From positions 5,043-18,198 of the forward strand of contig MFIX01000210.1 of the NCBI GenBank assembly GCA_001780825.1: a stretch of DNA of 13,156 nucleotides. Reading direction: 5' to 3'. The notes beneath the pieces are model-generated. The model was not told the DNA's origin. It did not search any database and saw only the letters and a program-made list of their open reading frames with translations. This document shows, one piece after another, positions 6,963 to 13,156 of this stretch (position 1 is its first letter; every line of letters starts with the position of its first letter). Origin of the DNA: Candidatus Glassbacteria bacterium RIFCSPLOWO2_12_FULL_58_11 (lineage in GTDB: Bacteria; Gemmatimonadota; Glassbacteria; GWA2-58-10). Made by a program: the position numbers and the translations under genes.

Positions 6963-8846
6963 ATGGAAAAACAAAAGTCTCTCCCCGAGGTCCACGCCAG
7001 CGTTGAGATTTACAAAAATGCCACATTCTGGAGACGGTTACTCACTTTCAGCGGACCGGCATTCATGGTCTCGGTGGGCTACATGGACCCGGGCAACTGG
7101 GCGACGGACCTGGCCGGGGGCGCGCAATTCGGGTATCGCCTTATCTGGGTGATCCTCCTGTCGAACATGATGGCCATCCTTTTCCAAACCCTTTCGGCGC
7201 GAATGGGGATCGTCATGGGCCGCGATCTGGCCCAGGCTTGCCGCGACCACTATCCGCCCTGGATTAGCCGGATTCAATGGGTTGTCTGTGAGATCGCCAT
7301 CGCCGCCTGCGACCTGGCCGAGGTCCTCGGCTCGGCCATCGGTCTGAAATTGCTTTTCGGCATTCCGTTGTTGTGGGGCGTACTCATAACCGCTCTCGAT
7401 GTGTTCATTCTGCTCCTTCTGCAATCTTTTGGCATCCGAAAGATGGAAGCCCTGATCCTGACCCTCGTTTTTACCATTGGAGTCTGTTTTGGCCTGGAGA
7501 TGTTTCTCTCCCGGCCCGATCTGGGCGGGATTATCGGGGGATTCAAGCCGACCGCCCTCGACAGCACTTCTCTGTACATCGCCATCGGCATTATCGGCGC
7601 GACGGTAATGCCGCATAACCTGTACCTTCATTCCGCGCTGGTCCAGAGCCGGGCCATAGAACGCAACGAGGGCGGCCTGAAGGAGGCCGCGCGGTTCAAC
7701 CTGATCGACTCGGTAGTGGCCCTCAATGCCGCCTTTTTCGTCAATGCCGCTATCCTGGTCCTGGCTGCGGCGACTTTTTACAAGACCGGCCACAGCGAGG
7801 TCGCCTCGCTCGAGCAGGCCCATTCGCTGCTCGAGCCGCTGTTAGGCACCGTGATCGCCCCGGTCGCTTTCGCCGTGGCTTTGCTGGCTTCCGGACAATC
7901 CTCCACGGTGACCGGCACGCTGGCCGGCCAAATCGTGATGGAGGGTTTCATCAACATCCGCCTGCGCCCGTGGCTGCGCCGCCTGGTGACCAGAAGTCTG
8001 GCGATCATCCCCGCCGCCCTCGTGATCTTTTACCGGGGTGAATCGGCGGTGGATGCCCTGCTCGTCCTGTCACAGGTAATCCTCTCCCTGCAGCTTTCCT
8101 TCGCCATCGTGCCGCTGATACATTTTACCAGCGACCGGCGGAAAATGGGCCGGATGGCTACCCCGCTCTGGGGGCGTCTCCTGGCCTGGCTTGCGGCAGC
8201 GGTGATCCTTGGGCTGAACCTCAAATTGGTCTATGATACGCTCAGCGGCGGATTGAGCGAGGGAAGTCAGCCGGTGAAATACCTGCTCCTGCCCGCATGT
8301 TTAATCTTGATCCCGCTGCTGGCCTGGATGATCATCGAGCCGCTGCTCCGCTGGCGCCCGGTCCGGGAGCTTCCGCCAGTTCCGCAGTTCCCCGGACTCG
8401 TTCGGGAGCAGGCGCTGGGTGCACAATTCAATCGCATCGGCATTGCCCTGGAGGCGGTGCGGGGCGACCGCGATATCCTGTCCGGCATGATACCGCTGGC
8501 CCGGGCCACCGGCGCTGAAATCGTCCTGATGCACGTGGTTGAAAGCGCGACCGCGCGCTTTATCGGCCGCTCAGTCCAGGATGAGGAGGCCCAAAGGGAC
8601 CGCGATTACCTCGAAGAGATTCGCAAACAGCTTGAAAGCAGCGGAATCTCTTGCCGGTTGCGGATCGGCGCGGGAGAACCCGAATCGGAAATCGCGCGAA
8701 TGGCCGAGGAAGAAAAAATCGATCTGATTATTGTCGGCAGCCACGGCCACCGCCTGCTGGGCGACCTCTTCCACGGCGAAACTATTAACCAGTTGCGTCA
8801 TATTACCAGTATCCCGGTCCTATCCATCCGGACGGGCCTGGATTAG
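6963..8846 (+). CDS. NRAMP-family metal transporter fused to a C-terminal universal stress (Usp) domain
   Basis: A 627-residue membrane protein. Residues from about 25 to 415 are a complete NRAMP core, expected to import Mn2+ or Fe2+ with protons. Helix 1 carries DPGN (Asp42, Asn45), and helix 6 has the canonical MPHNLYLHSAL (Met216, His218). After helix 11 (AAAVILGLNLKLVYDTL) comes an extra hydrophobic helix at about 436-458 (YLLLPACLILIPLLAW), absent from the divergent paralogue. A Pro-rich linker then leads into a Usp domain from about residue 485 (FNRIGIALEAVRGDRDI) to the end. Its nucleotide motif is nearly intact: GSHG, nine residues, then GE where G(S/T) is usual. The ATG at 6963 has AGGAG 5 bases upstream. 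It is divergent from mntH-usp, which encodes the same modules separately. An intrinsic terminator follows, so it is probably monocistronic. Confidence 0.95.
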   Translation: MEKQKSLPEVHASVEIYKNATFWRRLLTFSGPAFMVSVGYMDPGNWATDLAGGAQFGYRLIWVILLSNMMAILFQTLSARMGIVMGRDLAQACRDHYPPWISRIQWVVCEIAIAACDLAEVLGSAIGLKLLFGIPLLWGVLITALDVFILLLLQSFGIRKMEALILTLVFTIGVCFGLEMFLSRPDLGGIIGGFKPTALDSTSLYIAIGIIGATVMPHNLYLHSALVQSRAIERNEGGLKEAARFNLIDSVVALNAAFFVNAAILVLAAATFYKTGHSEVASLEQAHSLLEPLLGTVIAPVAFAVALLASGQSSTVTGTLAGQIVMEGFINIRLRPWLRRLVTRSLAIIPAALVIFYRGESAVDALLVLSQVILSLQLSFAIVPLIHFTSDRRKMGRMATPLWGRLLAWLAAAVILGLNLKLVYDTLSGGLSEGSQPVKYLLLPACLILIPLLAWMIIEPLLRWRPVRELPPVPQFPGLVREQALGAQFNRIGIALEAVRGDRDILSGMIPLARATGAEIVLMHVVESATARFIGRSVQDEEAQRDRDYLEEIRKQLESSGISCRLRIGAGEPESEIARMAEEEKIDLIIVGSHGHRLLGDLFHGETINQLRHITSIPVLSIRTGLD

Positions 8847-8866
8847 GAATCAACTCGGGCAGAGGC

Positions 8867-8911
8867 GGGATTGAATATCGCGAGAAAGCGCGATTCAATT
8901 CCCGGCTTTTT
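8867..8911 (+). terminator. Intrinsic terminator of the NRAMP-Usp gene
   Basis: The stem pairs GGGA, TTGAAT and CGCG on the left with CGCG, ATTCAA and TCCC on the right (8867-8903). It has two small bulges, a 6-base loop (AGAAAG), and a T5 run at 8907-8911. It starts 21 bases after the stop codon and is the clearest terminator in the window. Confidence 0.72.
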
Positions 8912-8930
8912 ACTCGCCATATCCGGGAAG

Positions 8931-8965
8931 GCTTATTAACTTGCGGACTGCAAAAGTTAATGGGT
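8931..8965. repeat. Stable hairpin in the glycosidase upstream region
   Basis: ATTAACTT (8935-8942) pairs perfectly with AAGTTAAT (8954-8961). GC (8943-8944) can pair with GC (8950-8951) inside, and U-G plus C-G pairs extend the stem outside. No T-run follows, and it lies just after a terminator, so it might be an operator for a dimeric regulator or a structured RNA element. Confidence 0.45.
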
Positions 8966-9151
8966 TCAAAGCAGTATTGCGGCCTTTGGCAGGGTAAAGT
9001 TATAGACGTCTTTTCGGCTGGGCGCTTCCAGAAAATGAAGTAAGCCTTGCCCAAAAGGCTTGCCTTTTCCAACAGATCGAAGGCTGCCTCGCCCGCTATA
9101 AATCAGCGCTTTTAGCGCAATTTACCCTGGTCAATCCCGGAGCAAGTCCAA

Positions 9152-10813
9152 ATGCCATGTTACAGACTGTCTAAAGACCTTTTCAGCCGCTTAATCTCCT
9201 GCAGCATTGCCTGCCTGTTGTCCTGCGGAAGCCTGGCCGCGCAGACCGCAGACAGGCCGGCCGGTCCGGTCCCGCTGCGGAGTGTGGCCGAATTCGCGCT
9301 GCACTATGATGCCAGACTGGAAAATCCTTTCATGGAGATCGAGGCCGGGGCGGTGTTCAGCGGGCCGGATGGCCGGGCGTCAAAAGTGGAAGGTTTTTAT
9401 GACGGCAAGGGGACATGGCGCTTCCGCTTCGTCCCGCGCATCCCGGGACCCTGGAAGGCCGCGCTCAGGCTGATACGCGGCGGCGAGACGGTGGCCTCGC
9501 GGGAGGAATCATTTCTTTGCTCGCCCGGCAATAACCGCGGGTTTCTGGAGCTTAGCCCGACCAATCGCTACCGTCTGCAATACGAGGGCGGCACGCCGTA
9601 TTATCCGGTGGGCATCCAGACTTGCGGCGAAACCGAGGCCGGCCTGGATGGTCCGCCGCGCGGCGAGGGCAAGTGGCGAACGGTGCCCATGGAGAAATAC
9701 CTTCAAGCTTACGAGGGAGCGGCCAATCTATGCCGCATCCAACTGGGCGCGGGCACCAGGAACGGCTGCGCCTGGGAGGTGATCACCGACCCGCCGGGGC
9801 TCTACCGTTATGATCTCGAGATCTGCCGCCGCCTGGATGAGCTTTATCGGCTGCTGTCCCGGCACGGCTTCTCCACCATCCTCATCCCATTCCAGGACAT
9901 GAGTCTCTGGGGGACTGACTCCACTGCTTTCGGCTCCACTCATGACCTCGAGGGCTGGAAAAACATACACAATTCCGAGGCCGTCCGGCCGGTGCGGCAT
10001 TACCTGCGCTACCTGGTGGCGCGCTACGCTGCCTTTACGGATATCTGGGAACTGTTCAACGAGGATGCTTTCACCCCGGATGAGTGGCTCTCGGCCATGG
10101 CGGCCTATGTGGACAGCCTGGACCCTTACGGCCACCTGCTGACCACGAATTACGAGCGGCCGCTGGCCGCCTGGTGCGACCTGGTCACTCCGCACGAGTA
10201 CATGTGGATGCCGGCCCGCGAGGTCGATGCGCACCTGGCCAAGGAGTTCGCGCGCCTCAAGAGCTTCGGTAAGCCCGTGCTCTACACCGAGTTCGGCAAC
10301 CAGGGCGGACTGACCAACCGCGACCCGGTCAAGTGGCGGATTGCGGTCTGGACCGCTTTCATGAACGAATCGGCGATCCTGTTCTGGAGCATGGGCGGCA
10401 TCCTGGTGCCGGAGGTGGAAAACCCGAAAGGCGGGGGCAATGCCAATGCCTACCTGGGGCCGGAGGCCCGGGCCTATTTCCGCAATTTCCTCTCATTCGT
10501 GCGGGACCTGCCGCTGGACCTGCGGCCGGTTATGGTGGGCTATGGCGAGCGCGGGGATGAGCTGCGGCGCTACGCCCTCTCCAACGGCAGGCTGACCCTC
10601 CTGTACCTTCAGCATTTCACCGGCCATGAGAGCGCGGCGCAGGGGGATGTCTATGTCTGGACCGGGCCGGGGAGCTTCGAGATCGAGTGGTACGATCCGG
10701 CCTCCGGCAGGGTTGCCTCGACGCAGAAAGAGAAAACTGAGGGCAACGTGCTCATTTTCCGCTCGGCGCCGGTGACCAGCGACCTGGCGGCCCGGATCAG
10801 ACGCGAGCAATAA
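9152..10813 (+). CDS. Exported glycoside hydrolase, DUF5060 plus clan GH-A type TIM barrel
   Basis: A 553-residue exported protein. Basic residues (Arg5, Lys8, Arg13) precede a hydrophobic stretch at 14-30 ending SLAA before Gln31, a likely signal peptidase site; LLSC at 22-25 could instead be a weak lipobox. Residues about 40-125 match DUF5060, including the GFYDGKGTWRFRF and PGPW blocks. A TIM-barrel-like region follows, with WELFNE giving a candidate acid/base Glu304 after Asn303, and VLYTEFGN giving a candidate nucleophile Glu380. This is the clan GH-A pattern of two strand-end glutamates. The C-terminus (about 460-550, with GPGSFEIEWYDPASGR) resembles the small beta domain called Collagen_bind_2, often paired with such enzymes. 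The substrate is unknown; a plant cell-wall glycan is plausible because a GH127-like enzyme lies nearby. The ATG has CGGAG about 9 bases upstream. It runs convergent with the carrier gene, 12 bases apart. Confidence 0.85.
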   Translation: MPCYRLSKDLFSRLISCSIACLLSCGSLAAQTADRPAGPVPLRSVAEFALHYDARLENPFMEIEAGAVFSGPDGRASKVEGFYDGKGTWRFRFVPRIPGPWKAALRLIRGGETVASREESFLCSPGNNRGFLELSPTNRYRLQYEGGTPYYPVGIQTCGETEAGLDGPPRGEGKWRTVPMEKYLQAYEGAANLCRIQLGAGTRNGCAWEVITDPPGLYRYDLEICRRLDELYRLLSRHGFSTILIPFQDMSLWGTDSTAFGSTHDLEGWKNIHNSEAVRPVRHYLRYLVARYAAFTDIWELFNEDAFTPDEWLSAMAAYVDSLDPYGHLLTTNYERPLAAWCDLVTPHEYMWMPAREVDAHLAKEFARLKSFGKPVLYTEFGNQGGLTNRDPVKWRIAVWTAFMNESAILFWSMGGILVPEVENPKGGGNANAYLGPEARAYFRNFLSFVRDLPLDLRPVMVGYGERGDELRRYALSNGRLTLLYLQHFTGHESAAQGDVYVWTGPGSFEIEWYDPASGRVASTQKEKTEGNVLIFRSAPVTSDLAARIRREQ

Positions 10814-10825
10814 GCCAGGCGCAAT

Positions 10826-12043
10826 TCAGGCGTTTTCTGTCCCGGCTCTGACCGGTTTTTTCAGGAAGATTGACAGTCCGGCAGCGACAAAACAGAAAAT
10901 CCCTCCGGAGATAAAAGCGATCTTATAGTCTCCGGTCAGATCGAATACCTTTCCGCCGAGTATCGGACCCACAATCCCCGCCACGCCGTATGAGGTAAAC
11001 ACCAGCCCGTAGTTAACGCCCACGTTCCGCGTGCCGAAATAATCCGCCGTAGCCGAGGGGAAAAGCGCGAAAATGCCGCCGTAATTAAAGCCGACCCAGG
11101 CCGAGGCTACCCCCAGTAGCAGGGCGGTCCCGCTCATCTTGATCAGCACCAGCATCATCAGGCCCTGCAGAAAAAACATCAGCAGCATGGCCCGGGTCCG
11201 GCTCAGGAAATCCGAGGCGTAACCCCAGGAGATCCTTCCCGCTCCGTTGAAGAGGGCCAGAATGCCGACCGCGGCGCCCGCCGCGGCGGCGCTCAGGCCG
11301 CTGTGTACGCCGAAGGGCTTCAGGTTGCCGATAACCATCAGGCCCGCCGAGGCTCCCAGGGCGTACATGAGCCAGAAAATCCAGAACTGCGGCAGAGCGA
11401 GCATTTCGCTCCAGGGATAATCATTTTGCGGCAGGTTAGCGACGGTTTGTTTGACCGGCGAGAGACCCTCCGGCAGCCAGCCCGCGGGAGGATTGCTCAG
11501 CAGCAGTGCCCCTCCCGGCACCCCGGCCAGGAAAATAAGCCCCAGGCTCAGGAAAGCGGTGGACAGGCCATAGGCGGTAATCAGATAGGAGGCCAGTTGG
11601 GCGAAAATCCAGGCCCCAGCGCCGAACCCCGCGACTGCCAGGCCGGTAATCAGGCCACGCTTGTCCGGGAACCATTTGATCAGGGCCGCGATGGGGCAGA
11701 CATAGCCCAGGCCGAGGCCCGCGCCGCCGATCACTCCGATAGTCAGCATCAGGCCCGCGAATGAGCTGCCGATAAATGCCGCCAGGATATAGCCGATACT
11801 CAGTAGAATGCCGCCGGTCAAGGCGACTTTGCGCGGGCCGGTCTTGTCCTGCCATCTCCCGGCAAAGATCATCACCAGGGCGAACACGGCCAGAGCGACC
11901 GAGAAAATGATCTGGGTCTGGGTTGTAGTAAAGGCATAAGCTTCTTTCAGGGGATTGACAAACACGCTCCAGGAATAGATCGCGCCCAGGCAAAGCTGGA
12001 TGATCAAGGCACCCAGGACTATCCACCAGCGGCTCATTTTCAT
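10826..12043 (-). CDS. Major facilitator superfamily carrier, OFA (oxalate/formate antiporter-like) family
   Basis: A 405-residue inner-membrane carrier with about 12 hydrophobic helices in two halves. The N-terminus (LGALIIQLCLGAIYSWSVFV) and the first-half block GRWQDKTGPRK (residues 62-72) are typical of OFA-family transporters; the latter is the MFS motif A loop. The second half repeats it as GYASDFLSRTRA. YVCPIAALIKWFPDKRGLI, between helices 4 and 5, is also highly characteristic of this family, whose known members move oxalate, formate or other small monocarboxylates. The actual substrate is not readable here. The ATG at 12043 has GAGAGG 5 bases upstream and is preferred over Met3. It has its own probable promoter region upstream and is separated by 266 bases from the GH127-like gene, so joint transcription is uncertain. 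Confidence 0.88.
   Translation of the reverse strand: MKMSRWWIVLGALIIQLCLGAIYSWSVFVNPLKEAYAFTTTQTQIIFSVALAVFALVMIFAGRWQDKTGPRKVALTGGILLSIGYILAAFIGSSFAGLMLTIGVIGGAGLGLGYVCPIAALIKWFPDKRGLITGLAVAGFGAGAWIFAQLASYLITAYGLSTAFLSLGLIFLAGVPGGALLLSNPPAGWLPEGLSPVKQTVANLPQNDYPWSEMLALPQFWIFWLMYALGASAGLMVIGNLKPFGVHSGLSAAAAGAAVGILALFNGAGRISWGYASDFLSRTRAMLLMFFLQGLMMLVLIKMSGTALLLGVASAWVGFNYGGIFALFPSATADYFGTRNVGVNYGLVFTSYGVAGIVGPILGGKVFDLTGDYKIAFISGGIFCFVAAGLSIFLKKPVRAGTENA
10842..10861 (+). terminator. Possible short terminator past the glycosidase
   Basis: CCGG (10842-10845) pairs with CCGG (10852-10855) over a 6-base loop and is followed by T6 (10856-10861). It lies inside the 3' end of the convergent carrier gene. 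The stem is only 4 bases and the T-run also encodes Lys-Lys of the carrier, so this is weak. Confidence 0.25.
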
Positions 12044-12097
12044 TTCGGCCTCTCAAATGCCAAAGGTTGCGGTTTACCTGCCGGAAACGCGATCTGA

Positions 12098-12125
12098 TTC
12101 TCAAAATGGTATCATTATATGAGAA
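12098..12125 (-). promoter_or_regulatory. Candidate -10 and flanking inverted repeat of the carrier gene
   Basis: On the minus strand a perfect TATAAT (12114-12119) lies about 70 bases before the carrier start, in a markedly AT-rich stretch. TTCTCA (12098-12103) and TGAGAA (12120-12125) form an inverted repeat bracketing it. No convincing -35 is present at 17 bases, which would fit an activated or UP-element-driven promoter. Confidence 0.4.
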
Positions 12126-12197
12126 AGAAATCAAGAATCATTATTAATATAAAAAAATTCCCCTAAATTCGCTCTGGGGTAATTCGGATAAGAGAAT

Positions 12198-12227
12198 TGT
12201 AGGGGCGACGCATGCGTCGCCCTTACA
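12198..12227. repeat. Short palindromic repeat, copy B
   Basis: The core GGGCGACGCATGCGTCGCCC (12203-12222) is a perfect 20-base palindrome. It extends to 30 bases with one non-matching pair (G12202 with T12223), which would be a G-U wobble in RNA. It differs from copies A and C by loss of one base in each arm at the same paired position. It lies 29 bases from copy C. Confidence 0.82.
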
Positions 12228-12256
12228 CGTGGCAACGTTTGAAAGCAACAGGCATG

Positions 12257-12284
12257 TATGGGCGGACCCCTGTGTCCGCCCATA
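12257..12284. repeat. Short palindromic repeat, copy C
   Basis: TATGGGCGGAC (12257-12267) and GTCCGCCCATA (12274-12284) are perfect 11-base arms around the centre CCCTGT. The variable pair is G with C, where copy A has C with G, so the pairing is kept. It lies 25 bases beyond the stop codon of the minus-strand GH127-like gene. Confidence 0.82.
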
Positions 12285-12309
12285 ATGTGAGTTTCGACGC
12301 TTGCCGCAG

Positions 12310-13156
12310 TCATTCGCCGGCAGGGCGGGAAAGGTCCAGCAGCACCGGCAGCCAGACCCGGTAGCGGACAGCGCTGTCCCAGGGATTGCCGGCCGAGGCG
12401 AAATCGCACATACGGATCAGGCGCTTCTCGCCGCTGTCCCGGCCCGAAGGGTCGCCGATCACAGGGACACTAAAGACCATACCGAATTCTCTCGGAGCAA
12501 CCGGGTCCGCCTGCAGCTCGACAAACCCCTTGTTTTCGACAATCCGCTGCAGTTCGGTGTCCGCAGCCTCGCTCTCCAGACGGCTGTCCCGCGCCAGCAC
12601 TACCGGCCCCCGCGCGACAGCGACCTGCGGCCCGCCGCCCGGATCCCGGATTACCCTGCCCCGCAGGTCCAGTTTCAGGATCACAGAGTCGCCGGCTTGC
12701 CAGGATTTTGTCAGGCGCGCATAAGCTCCGGGAGTAATATCGGAAACCTCAACTCCATCGGCGCTGATTTCCGTCTCCGCGCTCCAGGCGGGCACCCGCA
12801 GCCGCAGGCTGAAACGCTCCGGATGCTCCGGCTTCACCCGAATGATCACTTTATTGTGCAGCGGGTAGTCCGTTTCCTGAACAATTTCCACCCGGTTGCC
12901 GGAGGATAAGGTTACTTCGGCGCGGCCCGCCGTATAAAGGTTCACCACCGGCCCCTCATCCGAGGCCATTGCCGCCACCAGCGGCGCCACCAGCAGGCCG
13001 CGCGGTCCATTGGCATTGCAGCAGTGCAGGTTCATATCGCACTGGTTGTCGCCGGGGGAGCGGCGGCCCCGCAGCGGGCTGTACTTGGCGAAATCGCTGC
13101 CGTCGGCGGTGTTCGCGCCCAGCAGAGCGTTGTAAAGCGTTTCCTCGATCGCCTCG
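12310..13156 (-). CDS. GH127/GH146-type (DUF1680) beta-L-arabinofuranosidase, C-terminal part
   Basis: This is the C-terminal 281 or so residues of a glycoside hydrolase whose start lies beyond the right edge; the frame stays open to base 13156. The stretch EAIEETLYNALLGANTADGS, then NQCDMNLHCCNANGPRGL, is the signature end of the alpha/alpha-barrel in this family. The adjacent cysteines (codons at 13018-13023) correspond to the Cys-Cys pair that in the Bifidobacterium enzyme HypBA1 (Cys417, Cys418) includes the catalytic nucleophile and binds zinc. The other zinc ligands would lie outside the window. The rest is beta-sandwich: LRLRVPAWSAETEI, then WQAGDSVILKLDL, then VAVARGPVVLARD. The known role is release of beta-L-arabinofuranose from plant glycans. 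The ATG at 13033-13035 is internal. The TGA stop is at 12310-12312. Confidence 0.9.
   Translation of the reverse strand, partial: EAIEETLYNALLGANTADGSDFAKYSPLRGRRSPGDNQCDMNLHCCNANGPRGLLVAPLVAAMASDEGPVVNLYTAGRAEVTLSSGNRVEIVQETDYPLHNKVIIRVKPEHPERFSLRLRVPAWSAETEISADGVEVSDITPGAYARLTKSWQAGDSVILKLDLRGRVIRDPGGGPQVAVARGPVVLARDSRLESEAADTELQRIVENKGFVELQADPVAPREFGMVFSVPVIGDPSGRDSGEKRLIRMCDFASAGNPWDSAVRYRVWLPVLLDLSRPAGE

Larger units (their letters stand above)
8847..9151. other. 305-base gap between the fusion gene and the glycosidase
   Basis: The gap starts with the intrinsic terminator of the upstream gene (8867-8911), then a stable hairpin (8931-8965). A second small hairpin follows, AAGCCTT (9042-9048) with AAGGCTT (9055-9061). 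Near 9097 is TATAAA, a possible -10 with no clear -35, followed by GCGCT-TTT-AGCGC. I recognise no riboswitch family and no credible small gene. Confidence 0.5.

Noticed and set aside
7809..7835. Perfect 9-base inverted repeat CTCGAGCAG...CTGCTCGAG inside the NRAMP-Usp gene
   Set aside because: It falls on codons for LEQ-AHS-LLE, a stretch that is similar in the paralogue (LEKAYLTLEP), so protein sequence and codon bias explain it.
8803..9072. An 89-codon minus-strand frame in the gap before the glycosidase
   Set aside because: It begins with TTG, overlaps both the intrinsic terminator and the end of the NRAMP-Usp gene, and has no ribosome binding site or recognisable domain.
12131..12409. 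A 92-codon minus-strand frame between the GH127-like gene and the carrier
   Set aside because: It is out of frame with the GH127-like gene it overlaps and runs straight through both palindromes. It has no family similarity.

Overview
The window reads as chromosomal DNA from a high-GC, probably Gram-negative, environmental bacterium. Evidence: GC-rich coding with GC-rich third positions, an exported glycosidase with a classic signal peptide, and GC-rich short palindromes in the gaps. The mix of Trk/Ktr potassium uptake, universal stress proteins (Usp), an OFA-family carrier and plant-polysaccharide-type hydrolases would suit an uncultivated lineage of the FCB or PVC superphyla. That placement is inference; the window holds no rRNA or other marker. 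I saw no tRNA, rRNA, CRISPR array, transposase or phage gene.

Layout. (1) 1-2140, plus strand: the 3' part of a TrkA/KtrA-type gating subunit and a TrkH/KtrB-type potassium channel, 9 bases apart, one operon. (2) 2176-4175, minus strand: two unrelated-looking class I SAM methyltransferases separated by a 305-base gap that holds a palindromic repeat and a double hairpin. (3) 4433-6651, minus strand: a tightly coupled pair, an 11-helix NRAMP metal transporter followed 2 bases later by a tandem-domain Usp protein. (4) 6963-8846, plus strand, divergent from (3): a second NRAMP transporter carrying a Usp domain fused at its C-terminus, ended by a good intrinsic terminator. (5) 9152-10813, plus strand: an exported clan GH-A type glycoside hydrolase with an N-terminal DUF5060 domain. 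(6) 10826-12043, minus strand: an OFA-family major facilitator carrier. (7) 12310-13156, minus strand: the C-terminal part of a GH127/GH146-type (DUF1680) beta-L-arabinofuranosidase, cut by the window edge. Two more members of the palindrome family lie between (6) and (7).

How it fits together. The centre of interest is the divergent NRAMP/Usp locus: the same two modules occur once as separate genes in an operon and once as a fused protein. The fused version has an extra transmembrane helix that would put its Usp domain in the cytoplasm. The shared 311-base spacer carries candidate promoters for both directions and a palindrome abutting the candidate -10 of the fusion gene. Potassium uptake, metal uptake and Usp proteins suggest ion and stress homeostasis. 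The right third is carbohydrate and organic-acid metabolism, with no obvious functional link to the left.

The strongest non-coding signal is a family of three short palindromes that differ by compensating changes in both arms. I see no clear defence, toxin or novel multi-gene system here.
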